Origin: an uncultured Planctomycetaceae bacterium
Lineage (GTDB): Bacteria; Planctomycetota; Planctomycetia; Gemmatales; Gemmataceae
Direction of reading: 5' to 3'
NCBI GenBank assembly: GCA_937888715.1
Contig: CALARU010000179.1
Location: 1-64,000, forward strand
DNA length: 64,000 nt
The notes below the pieces were generated by a model that saw only the letters and a list, made by a program, of their open reading frames with translations, was not told where the DNA came from and made no database searches. Shown here one piece after another: positions 18,254-27,341 of the stretch (position 1 is the stretch's first letter; each line of letters begins with the position of its first letter). The translations under genes were made by a program, and so were the position numbers.

Positions 18254-19207
18254 TTACCAGTATTTCATAGCCACAAAAACATGAACAAACATCAACACGA
18301 TCAAAGCAACAGAAAGGGGCAGATGCACCCATAACCAGCTATGAAGCCAGAAGTGGATTTTCGCCTGAGTAATGATTTGCCTGCGTTGATTGCAAAGATC
18401 TTCCAAAACTGCAACCACTTCATGGGCCGCGGGAGGTAACTTTGTCCGCAAAGAATTAAACATCGAATGAGCCCGGGCAGGATTTTGCAAAGGCGACTTT
18501 GCAATCTCGCCATTCTTCAAAAACCCATAAATATGCTCGTTGAAAAAATCATACAACGGCTTACTATCAGGCACGCTTTCCTGCAAGCTGGAAGTTACCA
18601 CCACCCGGCCCTGGATTGCGCCTGTACTACGAACCGCACCGACCACCATATGGGAACCGTCTGAAAACTTTTCTGCATCATCGGAATCTGAAGTGATGTT
18701 GCAAACAGATCGAACTAGGCGAGAAGCTTCCGCAGCCATCAATTCTGAAACATAATTAATTTGCGAAAAAATTGTTTCAGCAGGGACTTCTTTCAACATC
18801 TTTTCAGGCAAAAACTGTTGCAATACCAAACCCCATACTCCACTCGCAATCACCACCAAAAACAAAGTCATCAAAGTGCTGCTAAAAGGCCCACCCCAGC
18901 GGAAGCCTGTATGAAGTACCAACAGGGGCACCGCAAGTAATCCAAGCCAGATATGGGCACGCATCCAAGTAGAGACTTTTCCTATGCGCCACGATCTTAA
19001 TTTTTTTCGAGGCCAGATTAGAAATTCGAACAAACAAATCAGACCACCTATGACACCGAAAGTAAACCCAGGTAAACTACTACCACTAGGCCATTCTGCT
19101 TGGCCTACTGAAGCAAAAATAAACCAGACTACAGCCAAGGCAAGTACAACCGAGGAAGCAAGAACCCAAGGGTAATGTTCTGCAAAGTTTGATTTGCGTA
19201 TTAACAC
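18254..19207 (-). CDS. Cytochrome b561-like integral membrane protein
   Basis: A 317-residue protein with hydrophobic segments near 11-34, 44-64, 84-100, 110-132 and 290-313. Histidines fit haem b ligation: His85 and His99 in AHIWLGLLAVPLLVLHTGF, and His289/His295 and His309 in the last membrane helix region. A soluble loop (about 140-280) separates the helices. I infer a b-type membrane anchor linking the cytoplasmic Fe-S proteins to the exported decahaem cytochrome. The start is GTG at 19207. This is the first gene of the operon. Family assignment rests on His placement, so a non-haem membrane protein is possible. Confidence 0.65.
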   Translation of the reverse strand: MLIRKSNFAEHYPWVLASSVVLALAVVWFIFASVGQAEWPSGSSLPGFTFGVIGGLICLFEFLIWPRKKLRSWRIGKVSTWMRAHIWLGLLAVPLLVLHTGFRWGGPFSSTLMTLFLVVIASGVWGLVLQQFLPEKMLKEVPAETIFSQINYVSELMAAEASRLVRSVCNITSDSDDAEKFSDGSHMVVGAVRSTGAIQGRVVVTSSLQESVPDSKPLYDFFNEHIYGFLKNGEIAKSPLQNPARAHSMFNSLRTKLPPAAHEVVAVLEDLCNQRRQIITQAKIHFWLHSWLWVHLPLSVALIVLMFVHVFVAMKYW

Positions 19208-19368
19208 TGATTTTTAATCCTTCACTCAATAAAATTCAGATAAAAGAATTAACTTTAATATATCGAATATTTCCTACCACCCTATCATAATATTGACTAA
19301 AAATAGAATAACTGTTGATACCGTAAAATGTAAATTTTCAGTGAGAAATATTAAAAGAAATACCGTTT
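19208..19368. promoter_or_regulatory. Divergent promoter region of the cytochrome operons
   Basis: This AT-rich gap lies between two divergent genes and must hold promoters for both. A TTGACT (19293-19298) could be a -35 element for the rightward gene, but no good -10 box is correctly spaced. No clear operator palindrome was found. Confidence 0.4.
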
Positions 19369-20799
19369 ATGAACCCTTTAAATTTAAAGCCCCTAAATTT
19401 GATTAAAGCACTCAGCTTTTGCATGCTGTTTTGGGCTCTTTCTTATTTTCTCACAAGCCAAGACTTATTCTCTCAGGAAAAGAACAACTCTTCTAATAAC
19501 TCACCCGTTTCAGATGGTAAACACCCCCCCATTGCCTCATCCTCTTCTTGTTCTGGCCGCGGCTGCCATGGTGGTTCCGAACCCGTTTTAGGACAAATAG
19601 TTCAGCAAAATGAATTTTCAACCTGGTTGGCCCATGATAAACACGCAAAAGCCTACGAATCACTGCTTTCAGACCGTGCTAAAACCATGGCTAAAAATCT
19701 GGGAATCCCAGAAGCCCACAAAGACCTTCGCTGCTTGGCTTGCCACACAACCCCGCAAATTGCTCAAGAACAATCTAAAATAGATTATCCATTAGACCTA
19801 GGGGTTGGTTGCGAATCATGTCATGGCTCCGCTTCACCAAAATGGCTAGGAATTCATACCACGGAAGCTTGGAAAAACACACCCTCCATTGCTAAGAAAG
19901 CGCTTTATGATAACGAAGGCATGAACTATTTGGGAAATGCCATGGTGCAAGCACAAGTTTGCATGGGTTGCCATGTGGGAGCACCTGCCAACCCCATAAC
20001 CGGAATACCCACCCGCGATGCAAACCATGACATCATGGCTGCGGGCCACCCAAGGCTAACCTTCGAAGCATTGTCCTACCAAGCAAATATGCCCCCTCAT
20101 TGGAACCAAAAGAAATACGACTCCAATTCCAATCGCGATTTAGAAATATGGGTAACAGGGCAATTGGCGAGCTTATCCTCAAGCATTGAGCTGTCTTCGC
20201 ATCGCGCAGAGCTTGCTCTTAATAATCTAGGAATATGGCCTGAATTTGCAGAATCATCCTGCCTTTCTTGCCATGCTGATTTTCAACAACCCAGTTGGCG
20301 TAACAAAAAGAATTATTACGAAGGCAGAAAACCTGGCTCACTTCCCTACGACTCTTGGACTGGAGTTTTACTTTCAGAAGCCCTTTTGATTTCTGGCCAA
20401 GATAAGCAAATTACGAGCCTCTACTCTGATTTTGTGAAAGCTAAAAACAATTTTAAAACCAGCCCCAAACAAACTAAGGCTGCTGCGGATACTCTGGCAA
20501 GTCAACTTGCCAACATTCAAAAAGAACTGGTTACCAAAGGTATTAATCCTCCAAAAGAATGGCGTACCCTTTTGCTTGATCAGCTTTCCAAGCATAATCT
20601 GGAAACTGCAACTTGGAATGAATCCACACAGATAACCTTGGCACTTTCCATGCTCAGTTCCAAAAAGCCTGAACAAGCAATCTTGCAAAACCTATGGGAA
20701 AACCTTGCATACCCCTCGGGTTACGAAAGCCCCAAAGGCTATAGCCCAAACCCCAAATCGCTTGAAGGTATATTGCAAAAGCTGAAAAGCTCGAAGTGA
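19369..20799 (+). CDS. Exported multihaem cytochrome c (cytochrome c554-like)
   Basis: A 476-residue protein with an N-terminal hydrophobic segment (about 12-30) that is a signal peptide or anchor. It has four standard haem motifs (CLACH, CESCH, CMGCH, CLSCH) and one unusual CX4CH motif, CSGRGCH at 61-67. The pattern resembles the cytochrome c554 group found in hydroxylamine and nitrogen-oxide metabolism, though the substrate is unknown here. It diverges from the NADH/cytochrome operon and probably shares its regulation. The C-terminal third is helical without haem motifs. No Shine-Dalgarno sequence is evident before the ATG. Confidence 0.82.
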   Translation: MNPLNLKPLNLIKALSFCMLFWALSYFLTSQDLFSQEKNNSSNNSPVSDGKHPPIASSSSCSGRGCHGGSEPVLGQIVQQNEFSTWLAHDKHAKAYESLLSDRAKTMAKNLGIPEAHKDLRCLACHTTPQIAQEQSKIDYPLDLGVGCESCHGSASPKWLGIHTTEAWKNTPSIAKKALYDNEGMNYLGNAMVQAQVCMGCHVGAPANPITGIPTRDANHDIMAAGHPRLTFEALSYQANMPPHWNQKKYDSNSNRDLEIWVTGQLASLSSSIELSSHRAELALNNLGIWPEFAESSCLSCHADFQQPSWRNKKNYYEGRKPGSLPYDSWTGVLLSEALLISGQDKQITSLYSDFVKAKNNFKTSPKQTKAAADTLASQLANIQKELVTKGINPPKEWRTLLLDQLSKHNLETATWNESTQITLALSMLSSKKPEQAILQNLWENLAYPSGYESPKGYSPNPKSLEGILQKLKSSK

Positions 20800-20805
20800 T
20801 AAAAT

Positions 20806-21093
20806 CTACCCGCCTGCATCTGCCGAAATAATCAAAAGTTGCTGCCCCTCTGTAAGAATCGTATCGGGATCATTTAAAAAATAATCCCCATTGAGGGAAT
20901 AAAGCACATGGCTTTTCCCTGAAGGGGAGGGCAAGAATTCCTGTGAAAGCTTTGGGAATCGAATCTTTAAATTATTAATGACTGAAGATAAAGAGCCAGC
21001 GGGTGCTTTGCAAAAAGGCACACCCGCTTTTAGTTTCGGAATGCCAAGAAATTCCACGGTGATAAAGCCCGGGGTAATTTCTGGATTAACCAT
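20806..21093 (-). CDS. MoaD/ThiS-family ubiquitin-fold protein
   Basis: A 95-residue protein with the MoaD/ThiS pattern: an opening beta strand (FITVEFLGIPKL), a helix (SLSSVINNLKIRFPKLSQ), a strand around YSLNGDYFLNDPDTILTEGQ, and a C-terminus ending exactly in Gly-Gly (ISADAGG). In this family the terminal Gly is adenylated and thiocarboxylated to carry sulfur for molybdopterin, thiamine or other products. moaC is elsewhere in the window (43837-44310), but no MoaE or E1-like activating enzyme lies next to this gene. The upstream gene (21100-21537) is six bases away and probably in the same operon. Confidence 0.75.
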   Translation of the reverse strand: MVNPEITPGFITVEFLGIPKLKAGVPFCKAPAGSLSSVINNLKIRFPKLSQEFLPSPSGKSHVLYSLNGDYFLNDPDTILTEGQQLLIISADAGG

Positions 21094-21099
21094 AAGTGA

Positions 21100-21537
21100 T
21101 TACGATTCGGGATTGTTGCCTAGGTCTGCAAGCGGGGCAACCAAATTAAGCAGGGTACCAATCTGGGCAAGCCGCATTCCATACCGATCAAGAAACTCTT
21201 GCAGGCCAAATTCATTGTCGATGCAATCGGAATCATCAGAAATCCGCTCGACAATATCATAGATCATTTTGCCATATGCTTTTTCCAAATGAGGTAAAGC
21301 ATTTTTGCTCATATCTGGAAGGCCCGGAAAATCATCAGGCCAGCGAGAAATGAAGGATTTCCAACGGGCTGCGTGATCATGTGCAGCTAATGCAGCACGC
21401 TGATGATTCAACATTTCTTTTTGAATATCAAGAATCTGTTTAAGGATTTCTGAAAGTTCGTTTTGGGGTGCCACTACAGGTGGCGATTCAATGTTGCCTG
21501 GAGTTACTCCGCCGCCCATTTCAACAGGATAGTTCAT
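21100..21537 (-). CDS. Conserved-looking hypothetical protein upstream of the MoaD-like gene
   Basis: I do not recognise this protein of 145 residues. It has a Pro/Gly-rich start, then helices including NELSEILKQILDIQKEMLNHQRAAL (a likely coiled coil, about residues 25-55) and an acidic C-terminal half. No signal peptide or membrane segment is seen. The ATG at 21537 is preferred over a TTG four codons upstream. The gap of six bases to the MoaD-like gene suggests joint expression, so it may be a partner or target of that small carrier. That is inference only. Confidence 0.6.
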   Translation of the reverse strand: MNYPVEMGGGVTPGNIESPPVVAPQNELSEILKQILDIQKEMLNHQRAALAAHDHAARWKSFISRWPDDFPGLPDMSKNALPHLEKAYGKMIYDIVERISDDSDCIDNEFGLQEFLDRYGMRLAQIGTLLNLVAPLADLGNNPES

Positions 21538-21686
21538 ATTAGGTTCCAAGTAAAATCACCCAAGTTAAAATAATATTGCAAGTAAAGTTCTTCCACTAAA
21601 TAATAACGTGCGTCGCCCTAACTTGAAAGCTTTCAATGCCCTAAATAATCAAAATATTAAAAATAACAAATTTAGAAGACGGAAGT

Positions 21687-22661
21687 CTAATAGGTATAGG
21701 GAAGATCGAGCTCAAAGCTTTCAGCTTTATGAAAAAGGCCAGTAACAGGATTAAAAGATCGACATTGAACCCCGAGTTTCCCATGTAGGATAGAGTAGCG
21801 GGAGTAAGACCATTTACCATTCTGTGTGGCACTACCAGCACATAAAACCGGAAATGGAACATCAGAACTTGTGGGATGATAAAACTGGTCATGTCGATGG
21901 CCATGGAGCCAAAGTGAAACCTTGCCCTTGGTAGCAATGTGCAAAAGAGAATCAAGATCGCGAAGAGCGCGGATTTTTCGTTCTTTCTGGCCACTTGCAA
22001 TTTTGACTGGGTAATGTGTCACAAGAATTCTACGGCTGTCATCAAGTTGATCGAACAACATTTTCAAGCGCTGCAATTGATCACTACCCACACAACCCCT
22101 GGCATCCCAAGGCAGACGATTGGGCGTCGAAGAATTCACCGCAACAACCCAGATATTACCAATCTTTTGGGCGAAGGGATAAGTATGAGTGCCAATGCGC
22201 TCACCTTGTTGCCAAGGAGAGAAATGGTTTTCGAAATGGTTTTGCTCCACGCAACTTGCGGTTTGATAATCATGGTTGCCTGGTACTGCAAGTCCGGGGT
22301 GCCTATCAGGGCCATTCAGGCCCAGAAGTTCTGCAGCTTTTGCCATCTCTTCTTCGAAACCCAAAGCAGTTGCATCGCCCGAAAAAACAATGCTGTCTAA
22401 ATTCTGAGACTTGATATCTTTCATCAAGGCATTGAGAATTTCGTTGGTGTTACGAAAGCGAAAACCCCTGCCAAAAATTTTGAGGTTAATCCAGCCTGTA
22501 AATCGCTTGCTGAATAGATCACTTTTTGTCCATGAACTATGCGCAGTAACATGAATATCACTTAAGTGCGCCAGATATACGGGCCTGTTTTGGCCATCGT
22601 AGGATCTTGATAAAGGGGTGTCAACCAAAGTAGTATCATCCTTAATAATGCTCGAGCTCAA
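21687..22661 (-). CDS. Calcineurin-like metallophosphoesterase
   Basis: All five metal and phosphate motifs of the family are in order: HLSDIHV, FSGDAT, PGNHDY, VTHYPV and HGHRHDQF. The 324-residue protein lacks a signal peptide and is probably cytoplasmic or membrane-associated through its partner. The start is a TTG overlapping the stop of the upstream lipoprotein gene (TTGA, 22658-22661), so the two are translationally coupled. Family members cleave phosphomonoesters or diesters, including UDP-diacylglucosamine and cyclic nucleotides. The substrate cannot be chosen from sequence. Confidence 0.85.
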   Translation of the reverse strand: MSSSIIKDDTTLVDTPLSRSYDGQNRPVYLAHLSDIHVTAHSSWTKSDLFSKRFTGWINLKIFGRGFRFRNTNEILNALMKDIKSQNLDSIVFSGDATALGFEEEMAKAAELLGLNGPDRHPGLAVPGNHDYQTASCVEQNHFENHFSPWQQGERIGTHTYPFAQKIGNIWVVAVNSSTPNRLPWDARGCVGSDQLQRLKMLFDQLDDSRRILVTHYPVKIASGQKERKIRALRDLDSLLHIATKGKVSLWLHGHRHDQFYHPTSSDVPFPVLCAGSATQNGKWSYSRYSILHGKLGVQCRSFNPVTGLFHKAESFELDLPYTY

Positions 22662-23344
22662 GGTTTTTTATCTCCGCCCTCATACTGTAATTTTAAATCC
22701 CACTGGGCCTTGGCTGCATCAGCGAACTCATTCAAGCGAAAAGTCCGCATGGATCGCTCTGAAACCTTTTCCTGTTTTGCACCTTGGGGTTTATCAAGGT
22801 CGTATTTGAATATTACAGCAACCTTTTCATCAATGGCCAAGAAAAGATGAATAGTTTCTGAAGAAGAATTCGTGAAGTAATATTGATCCGTTTTCACATT
22901 ATCCTTGAGTTTTAAGCCAGGCAACTTCTTCTTTTCAGTCTTGGCTTCGAAGTGCTCAAGCACTCCATCCTTAAAAACGCCTCCCTCAGTTTCATCAGAA
23001 AAAGCCAGAAATACAGCACGCGGAATCACCGTGCTCCCTTTCTGCTTGCCATATTTAATCAACAACATCCCCTTTTCCCTAACAAAATCTGGATAAGGGC
23101 GGGAGTAATTTTCCCTAGGAAGGCGCAGGAAGATAGGCTTAGTCACCTCCTTATTATTTCCATCTTTGGCAGTAGGGACTTGCACAGGGTAGCCTAACAA
23201 TTTGTCTGATTCATCTGCTTCTGCAACAAAATCTATAGTTTGATTGGCTTGCTCTTCGTATTCAGCGATACCACAACCCAAAATGAGAATACATAGGCAG
23301 AAAGTTAAGCTCGTCTTTTTTAAAATTGAAGATTGGGCAGTCAT
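22658..23344 (-). CDS. Putative lipoprotein of unknown function
   Basis: The 228-residue protein starts with a lipoprotein signal: Lys-containing n-region, hydrophobic core and lipobox LILGC at about 20-24, so it should be lipidated by Lgt (encoded at 29756-30841) and held in a membrane. The mature part is rich in charged residues and short predicted strands. I see no recognised domain. It is coupled by overlap to the metallophosphoesterase gene. Confidence 0.7.
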   Translation of the reverse strand: MTAQSSILKKTSLTFCLCILILGCGIAEYEEQANQTIDFVAEADESDKLLGYPVQVPTAKDGNNKEVTKPIFLRLPRENYSRPYPDFVREKGMLLIKYGKQKGSTVIPRAVFLAFSDETEGGVFKDGVLEHFEAKTEKKKLPGLKLKDNVKTDQYYFTNSSSETIHLFLAIDEKVAVIFKYDLDKPQGAKQEKVSERSMRTFRLNEFADAAKAQWDLKLQYEGGDKKP

Positions 23345-23448
23345 ACAATAACTCTTAATAAAAGCTTAAATGCGCCAGCAAACATTGCCAGTTAAGATTA
23401 TCATATCAGCATTATAGAGGTAGTAGACTGATAAAAGGGGTATGAAAG

Positions 23449-24201
23449 ATGATTCAATTTGATTTTAAAGACAAAGTTGTACTTGTAACAGGAGCTAGCA
23501 GGGGTATGGGGGCCCAGATTTTAAGGCAATTTGTCAATGCAGGGGCCCATGGTTTGCTCAATTTTCTCCCAAACGAGCAAAATCTCGCAGATGCCAACGC
23601 CCTTCTCCAAGAATTTCACTCTCAAGGTAAAAAGTGCAACCTCGCTGGTTTTGATGTCAGCCAAGAACTCGAAGTGCAACAACATCTGGCTATGCTAGGC
23701 AAAAAGCATGGAAAATTAGATGTACTGATCAATAACGCAGGAGTTTTACGCGACAAAACCATCCGAAAAATGACCTCCGAGGATTGGTTTACCGTCATGC
23801 GAACCAATCTCGATGGCGTCTTTTTCTGCTGTAAATACGCAGCGGAAATCCTCGCAGAAAAAGGCCGTATTGTTAACATTGCATCCATATCGGGAATCGT
23901 TGGCTTTCCCGGGCAGGCCAATTATTCCTCTGCCAAGGCAGGCGTTATTGCCCTCACCAAAGTACTTTCCAAAGAACTCGCATCGCGAAATATCACCGTG
24001 AATGCAGTTGCCCCAGGTATGATCGAAACCCCGATGTTAACAGGCGTGCGAGAAGAAGTTTTGCAAGAATACAAAAAACAAATTCCCTTAAAACGCTTTG
24101 GACACCCAGAAGAAGTCGCAAACGCTATTTTATTTCTTGCCTCTGAAGAAGCTTCTTACATAACAGGCCAGGTTTTACCCATTACAGGGGGCTGGAACTA
24201 A
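23449..24201 (+). CDS. 3-oxoacyl-[acyl-carrier-protein] reductase-type SDR (FabG-like)
   Basis: A classical short-chain dehydrogenase of 250 residues. The cofactor motif is TGASRGMG at 14-21, NNAG lies at 95-98, and the catalytic set is Ser146 or Ser148, Tyr159 and Lys163 (YSSAKAG). The ending ITGQVLPITGGW is typical of FabG. The likely reaction is NADPH-dependent reduction of a 3-oxoacyl thioester. No other fatty-acid genes adjoin it, so a different keto substrate is possible. It diverges from the lipoprotein gene. Confidence 0.85.
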   Translation: MIQFDFKDKVVLVTGASRGMGAQILRQFVNAGAHGLLNFLPNEQNLADANALLQEFHSQGKKCNLAGFDVSQELEVQQHLAMLGKKHGKLDVLINNAGVLRDKTIRKMTSEDWFTVMRTNLDGVFFCCKYAAEILAEKGRIVNIASISGIVGFPGQANYSSAKAGVIALTKVLSKELASRNITVNAVAPGMIETPMLTGVREEVLQEYKKQIPLKRFGHPEEVANAILFLASEEASYITGQVLPITGGWN

Positions 24202-24312
24202 CCCAAACACTCCAAATTAACCGTCTTTGCTTAAAGTTGATCTTTCCTGATTTCTTTGTTTGAGGTATCGATTTCTCTTAAGACCAATATTGTTTCCCGG
24301 AGAAGTTGTGCC

Positions 24313-25701
24313 ATGAGATTAAAACCCTTTGTCTTTGATTCGATTTTAAGTTGTGCCTTGGTGGGGTTGCCCACTGCGATGCTATTCCAGTTTTCCCAAA
24401 TTCCTGTGAATGCAGCGATCTTGGATTCCAGCGACCCGATCGAAGTTTTGGGCAAGGCGTTGCAACTTCCTCACGATGTTTCAGGAAATCGCGATAAAGC
24501 TATTGCTGAGGCCAGCGTTAAAATTCAGTATCCCGCAGATATTTGGCGGGCTGCCTGCCTAGCAGATTGGCGCGAATTCCACTCCGATGGCTCCCCTGCA
24601 AATGCTGATCGCGAGGCAAAAAATCTCCTCGTCTCACGATTCCAATCTAAACTCGACACCATCCTAACCACTGCGCCACCCGAGGAAACAGAATCCCTGT
24701 TAGAACTCGTTCTTACCATTGCCAAAGAAGAACGCCTGGGGGGCAACTACCGACCCTTTTCCAAAGCTGCTGCTGCAGTTTTTGCAAAGGATTCGCTTAA
24801 AGGAACCGTTGCTGAACGAGTTGCAAGAATTCGGGTTTATGGCATGTTGAACCCTGAAACCGCACAAGGGTTGCAGTTGTTCACCGCCCTTCTGGGCGAA
24901 AAAGAAATGCGTATTCGCAGAGCCGCACTCGATGGCATTTCTTATTGGGTCGAAACCAGCGGGCCCGCAGAAGAATCTAAAGATCAAGGCAATAACGCCC
25001 GTAGAAGAACCCAGGCAATTTTATGTATCAGCACCCTACCTTTGGTGCAAAACGCATTACAAGACACCGAACCCGAAGTTCGTAAACGCGCTGCCAACCA
25101 TGCCCGTATTAGTGGCTATGTTCTTACCTCGATGATTGCAGATCCCCTCGGGAAAACCGTTCTAGGCTCAAGCGATCCAGGATTGCCCACATTCGTCATG
25201 GATCGAAAGGCAGCTTATGATCTTGCGGTTGTGCTTGAAAAAACAAGACCCGCTTTGTTGCTGATGGTGAGAGATACAGATTTGGAAACTCGTCTTTCAA
25301 TCCATCGTGCAATGGAAGAACTTGCGATGGCACGCAAAGCATGGAAGAGCCAAACCGCTGCCTACGATATCAAAGATGCACCCGTATTTCCTGTAACCAT
25401 GAAAGAAATCATCGAAGAGTTATCGAAATCAGTATCCGATTCTAATTTCAGAGTACGAAGAACTGCACTGGAAACCTTCGAGCTTCTAGGACCCGAAGGC
25501 GCTGCTTTTACCAGCAATATTATTAAAGCGCTGGACGATTCCGATCGGTTTGTACGCTGGACTGCGATAAGAACCTTGGTTGAAATTGGCTCTAGTTCCA
25601 GCGCACAAGCATTACCAAAACTCCGAGATTTGCTTCAAGATCCCGATGGCGATGTGCGCAAAGCAGCATCGCTTGCTTTATCCAAGTTGCAGGATAAGTA
25701 A
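24313..25701 (+). CDS. Secreted HEAT-repeat protein
   Basis: 462 residues from the ATG at 24313, chosen because GGAGAAG lies seven bases upstream; a TTG 19 codons earlier lacks such a site. The N-terminus (about 1-34) looks like a signal peptide ending near VNAA. The C-terminal half holds HEAT-type helical repeats with the recurring D-x-x-x-x-VR-x-x-A pattern (for example DTEPEVRKRAANHA, DSNFRVRRTALETF, DDSDRFVRWTAIRTL, DPDGDVRKAASLAL). Such repeats bind proteins; no catalytic motif is seen. It converges on der with two bases between the stops. Confidence 0.78.
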   Translation: MRLKPFVFDSILSCALVGLPTAMLFQFSQIPVNAAILDSSDPIEVLGKALQLPHDVSGNRDKAIAEASVKIQYPADIWRAACLADWREFHSDGSPANADREAKNLLVSRFQSKLDTILTTAPPEETESLLELVLTIAKEERLGGNYRPFSKAAAAVFAKDSLKGTVAERVARIRVYGMLNPETAQGLQLFTALLGEKEMRIRRAALDGISYWVETSGPAEESKDQGNNARRRTQAILCISTLPLVQNALQDTEPEVRKRAANHARISGYVLTSMIADPLGKTVLGSSDPGLPTFVMDRKAAYDLAVVLEKTRPALLLMVRDTDLETRLSIHRAMEELAMARKAWKSQTAAYDIKDAPVFPVTMKEIIEELSKSVSDSNFRVRRTALETFELLGPEGAAFTSNIIKALDDSDRFVRWTAIRTLVEIGSSSSAQALPKLRDLLQDPDGDVRKAASLALSKLQDK

Positions 25702-25703
25702 GG

Positions 25704-27341
25704 CTAATCGTTCTTCCAAAGCCTGCCTTTAGCCGACTTATTATCGGGCTTCTTCTTTTTAGGAGGAGCCTTTGATTTTGTTTGTTTCTCGGGTGGGGAC
25801 TTTTTACTAACGCCTTTTTTGGGCCCACCTATTTTCGGAGGCGGACCTTTACGCCCAGCTATCCTAGGCGGCGCACTCGTTTCAACCACATCTTCGGATA
25901 CATCGTCCAAGCCTTTATTCTCATTCGCTGATTTTGAGAATCGTGCTTTTTTCACAGGCTCGATTGCGTATTCTTTTTCTTCTACACCATCACCCTCAAA
26001 CTTGTCGCCTGGCCCCAAGCGGGATTCTTTTCCTCGCATCACCAAGCGGATTGGCACATCGTTAAATGCCAGTTTATCTCGGATATTCTTCAGCAAATAG
26101 CGCAGGTAGGGTGGGTCAAAAAGATCCGACTTATTGGTAAACAACACCACCGTGGGCGGGTTCGCATCCACCTGGCTTGCAAAAAATATTCTAGGCGTGC
26201 GATTCTGCCTGATAGGCGGGGGAATATCTTGAAATGCTTGAACCACAACATTGGTAATATCTGCGGTGCTAACCCGCTGGCACGCTTGTTTAAACAGGGT
26301 TTGCGCCAAATTTAAAACGGGGTAAACATTCTTACTAGTCTTTGCGGTAACAAATGCAATGGGAACAAAATCTAAACTAGGGAATGTTTTTCGCACATAT
26401 TCCGCCATCTTTCCCGTCTCGATTCCCTTCTCGATCACCAGATCCCATTTGTTGATCACAAAAACCGCAGGCTTGTGATACATCAGGATGTATTCTGCAA
26501 GCTGCTTATCAACCCTGCTGATTTTAAATTGCGGATCCATGAACAATAACACCACATCCGCCCTGCGAATCGAACGCTCTGCACGCGCAATCGAATAAAA
26601 CTCGATATCACCCTTGATCGATCTCTTCTTGCGTACACCCGCAGTATCAATTGCAATGAATGTTTGATTATCGCGCTCAAACCGAACATCCACACTATCG
26701 CGCGTGGTTCCCGCAACTTCACTTACGATAACCCGCTCTTCCTGCGCAAGCGCATTAATAAAAGTACTTTTCCCCGTATTCCTTCGCCCTACGATAGCAA
26801 TCTTCAACGGTTCATGCTCAGGAGGCGCAAAGGTATCTCCACCCTTGGGCAACAACCTTAATACCCACCTTAAAACATCTTCTTTATGTCTTTTCTGCAT
26901 CGCACTAACGCAGATCATCTCGGGAAACCCGAGCTGAAAGAAATCATTCGCCTGCATATCCAGGCCTTCGTGATCACATTTGTTAACCAATAGCAACACC
27001 GGCTTGCCATAGGTTCTTAAGGTTGCAGCCACCTTCATGTCGGCATGCAACAATCCACTGCGTACATCCACTAAAAACAGAATAATGCACGCTTGCTTAA
27101 GAGCTTCCGCAATCTGCCCTTCGATATAATTGGTGAGGTTATCAACATCATGGTTGCCCATGCCACCCGTGTCGACCAGTTCAAAATAGCGTTCATCCGC
27201 TTCGATCAAGCATTTGATGCGATCGCGGGTAACCCCGGCTGTCGGATCGACTATAGATATGCGTTTGCCCGCAAGCCAATTAAAAAAGGATGACTTGCCT
27301 ACATTGGGCCTGCCCACGATTGCAACCGAAGGAAAAGCCAA
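25704..27341 (-). CDS. der: Ribosome-assembly GTPase Der (EngA)
   Basis: Der has two tandem G domains and helps 50S ribosome assembly. G1 motifs are GRPNVGKS at 10-17 and GRRNTGKS at 185-192, each followed by its TRD switch and DTGG/DTAG motif. NKCD (120-123) and NKWD are the base-specificity motifs. A KH-like domain follows (about 370-445). The TTG start has GGAG upstream (CAGGAGATTCCC), and the protein begins AFPSVAIVG. At 545 residues it is longer than usual because of a Lys/Pro-rich tail (about 450-545), which probably binds RNA. Confidence 0.95.
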   Translation of the reverse strand: MAFPSVAIVGRPNVGKSSFFNWLAGKRISIVDPTAGVTRDRIKCLIEADERYFELVDTGGMGNHDVDNLTNYIEGQIAEALKQACIILFLVDVRSGLLHADMKVAATLRTYGKPVLLLVNKCDHEGLDMQANDFFQLGFPEMICVSAMQKRHKEDVLRWVLRLLPKGGDTFAPPEHEPLKIAIVGRRNTGKSTFINALAQEERVIVSEVAGTTRDSVDVRFERDNQTFIAIDTAGVRKKRSIKGDIEFYSIARAERSIRRADVVLLFMDPQFKISRVDKQLAEYILMYHKPAVFVINKWDLVIEKGIETGKMAEYVRKTFPSLDFVPIAFVTAKTSKNVYPVLNLAQTLFKQACQRVSTADITNVVVQAFQDIPPPIRQNRTPRIFFASQVDANPPTVVLFTNKSDLFDPPYLRYLLKNIRDKLAFNDVPIRLVMRGKESRLGPGDKFEGDGVEEKEYAIEPVKKARFSKSANENKGLDDVSEDVVETSAPPRIAGRKGPPPKIGGPKKGVSKKSPPEKQTKSKAPPKKKKPDNKSAKGRLWKND

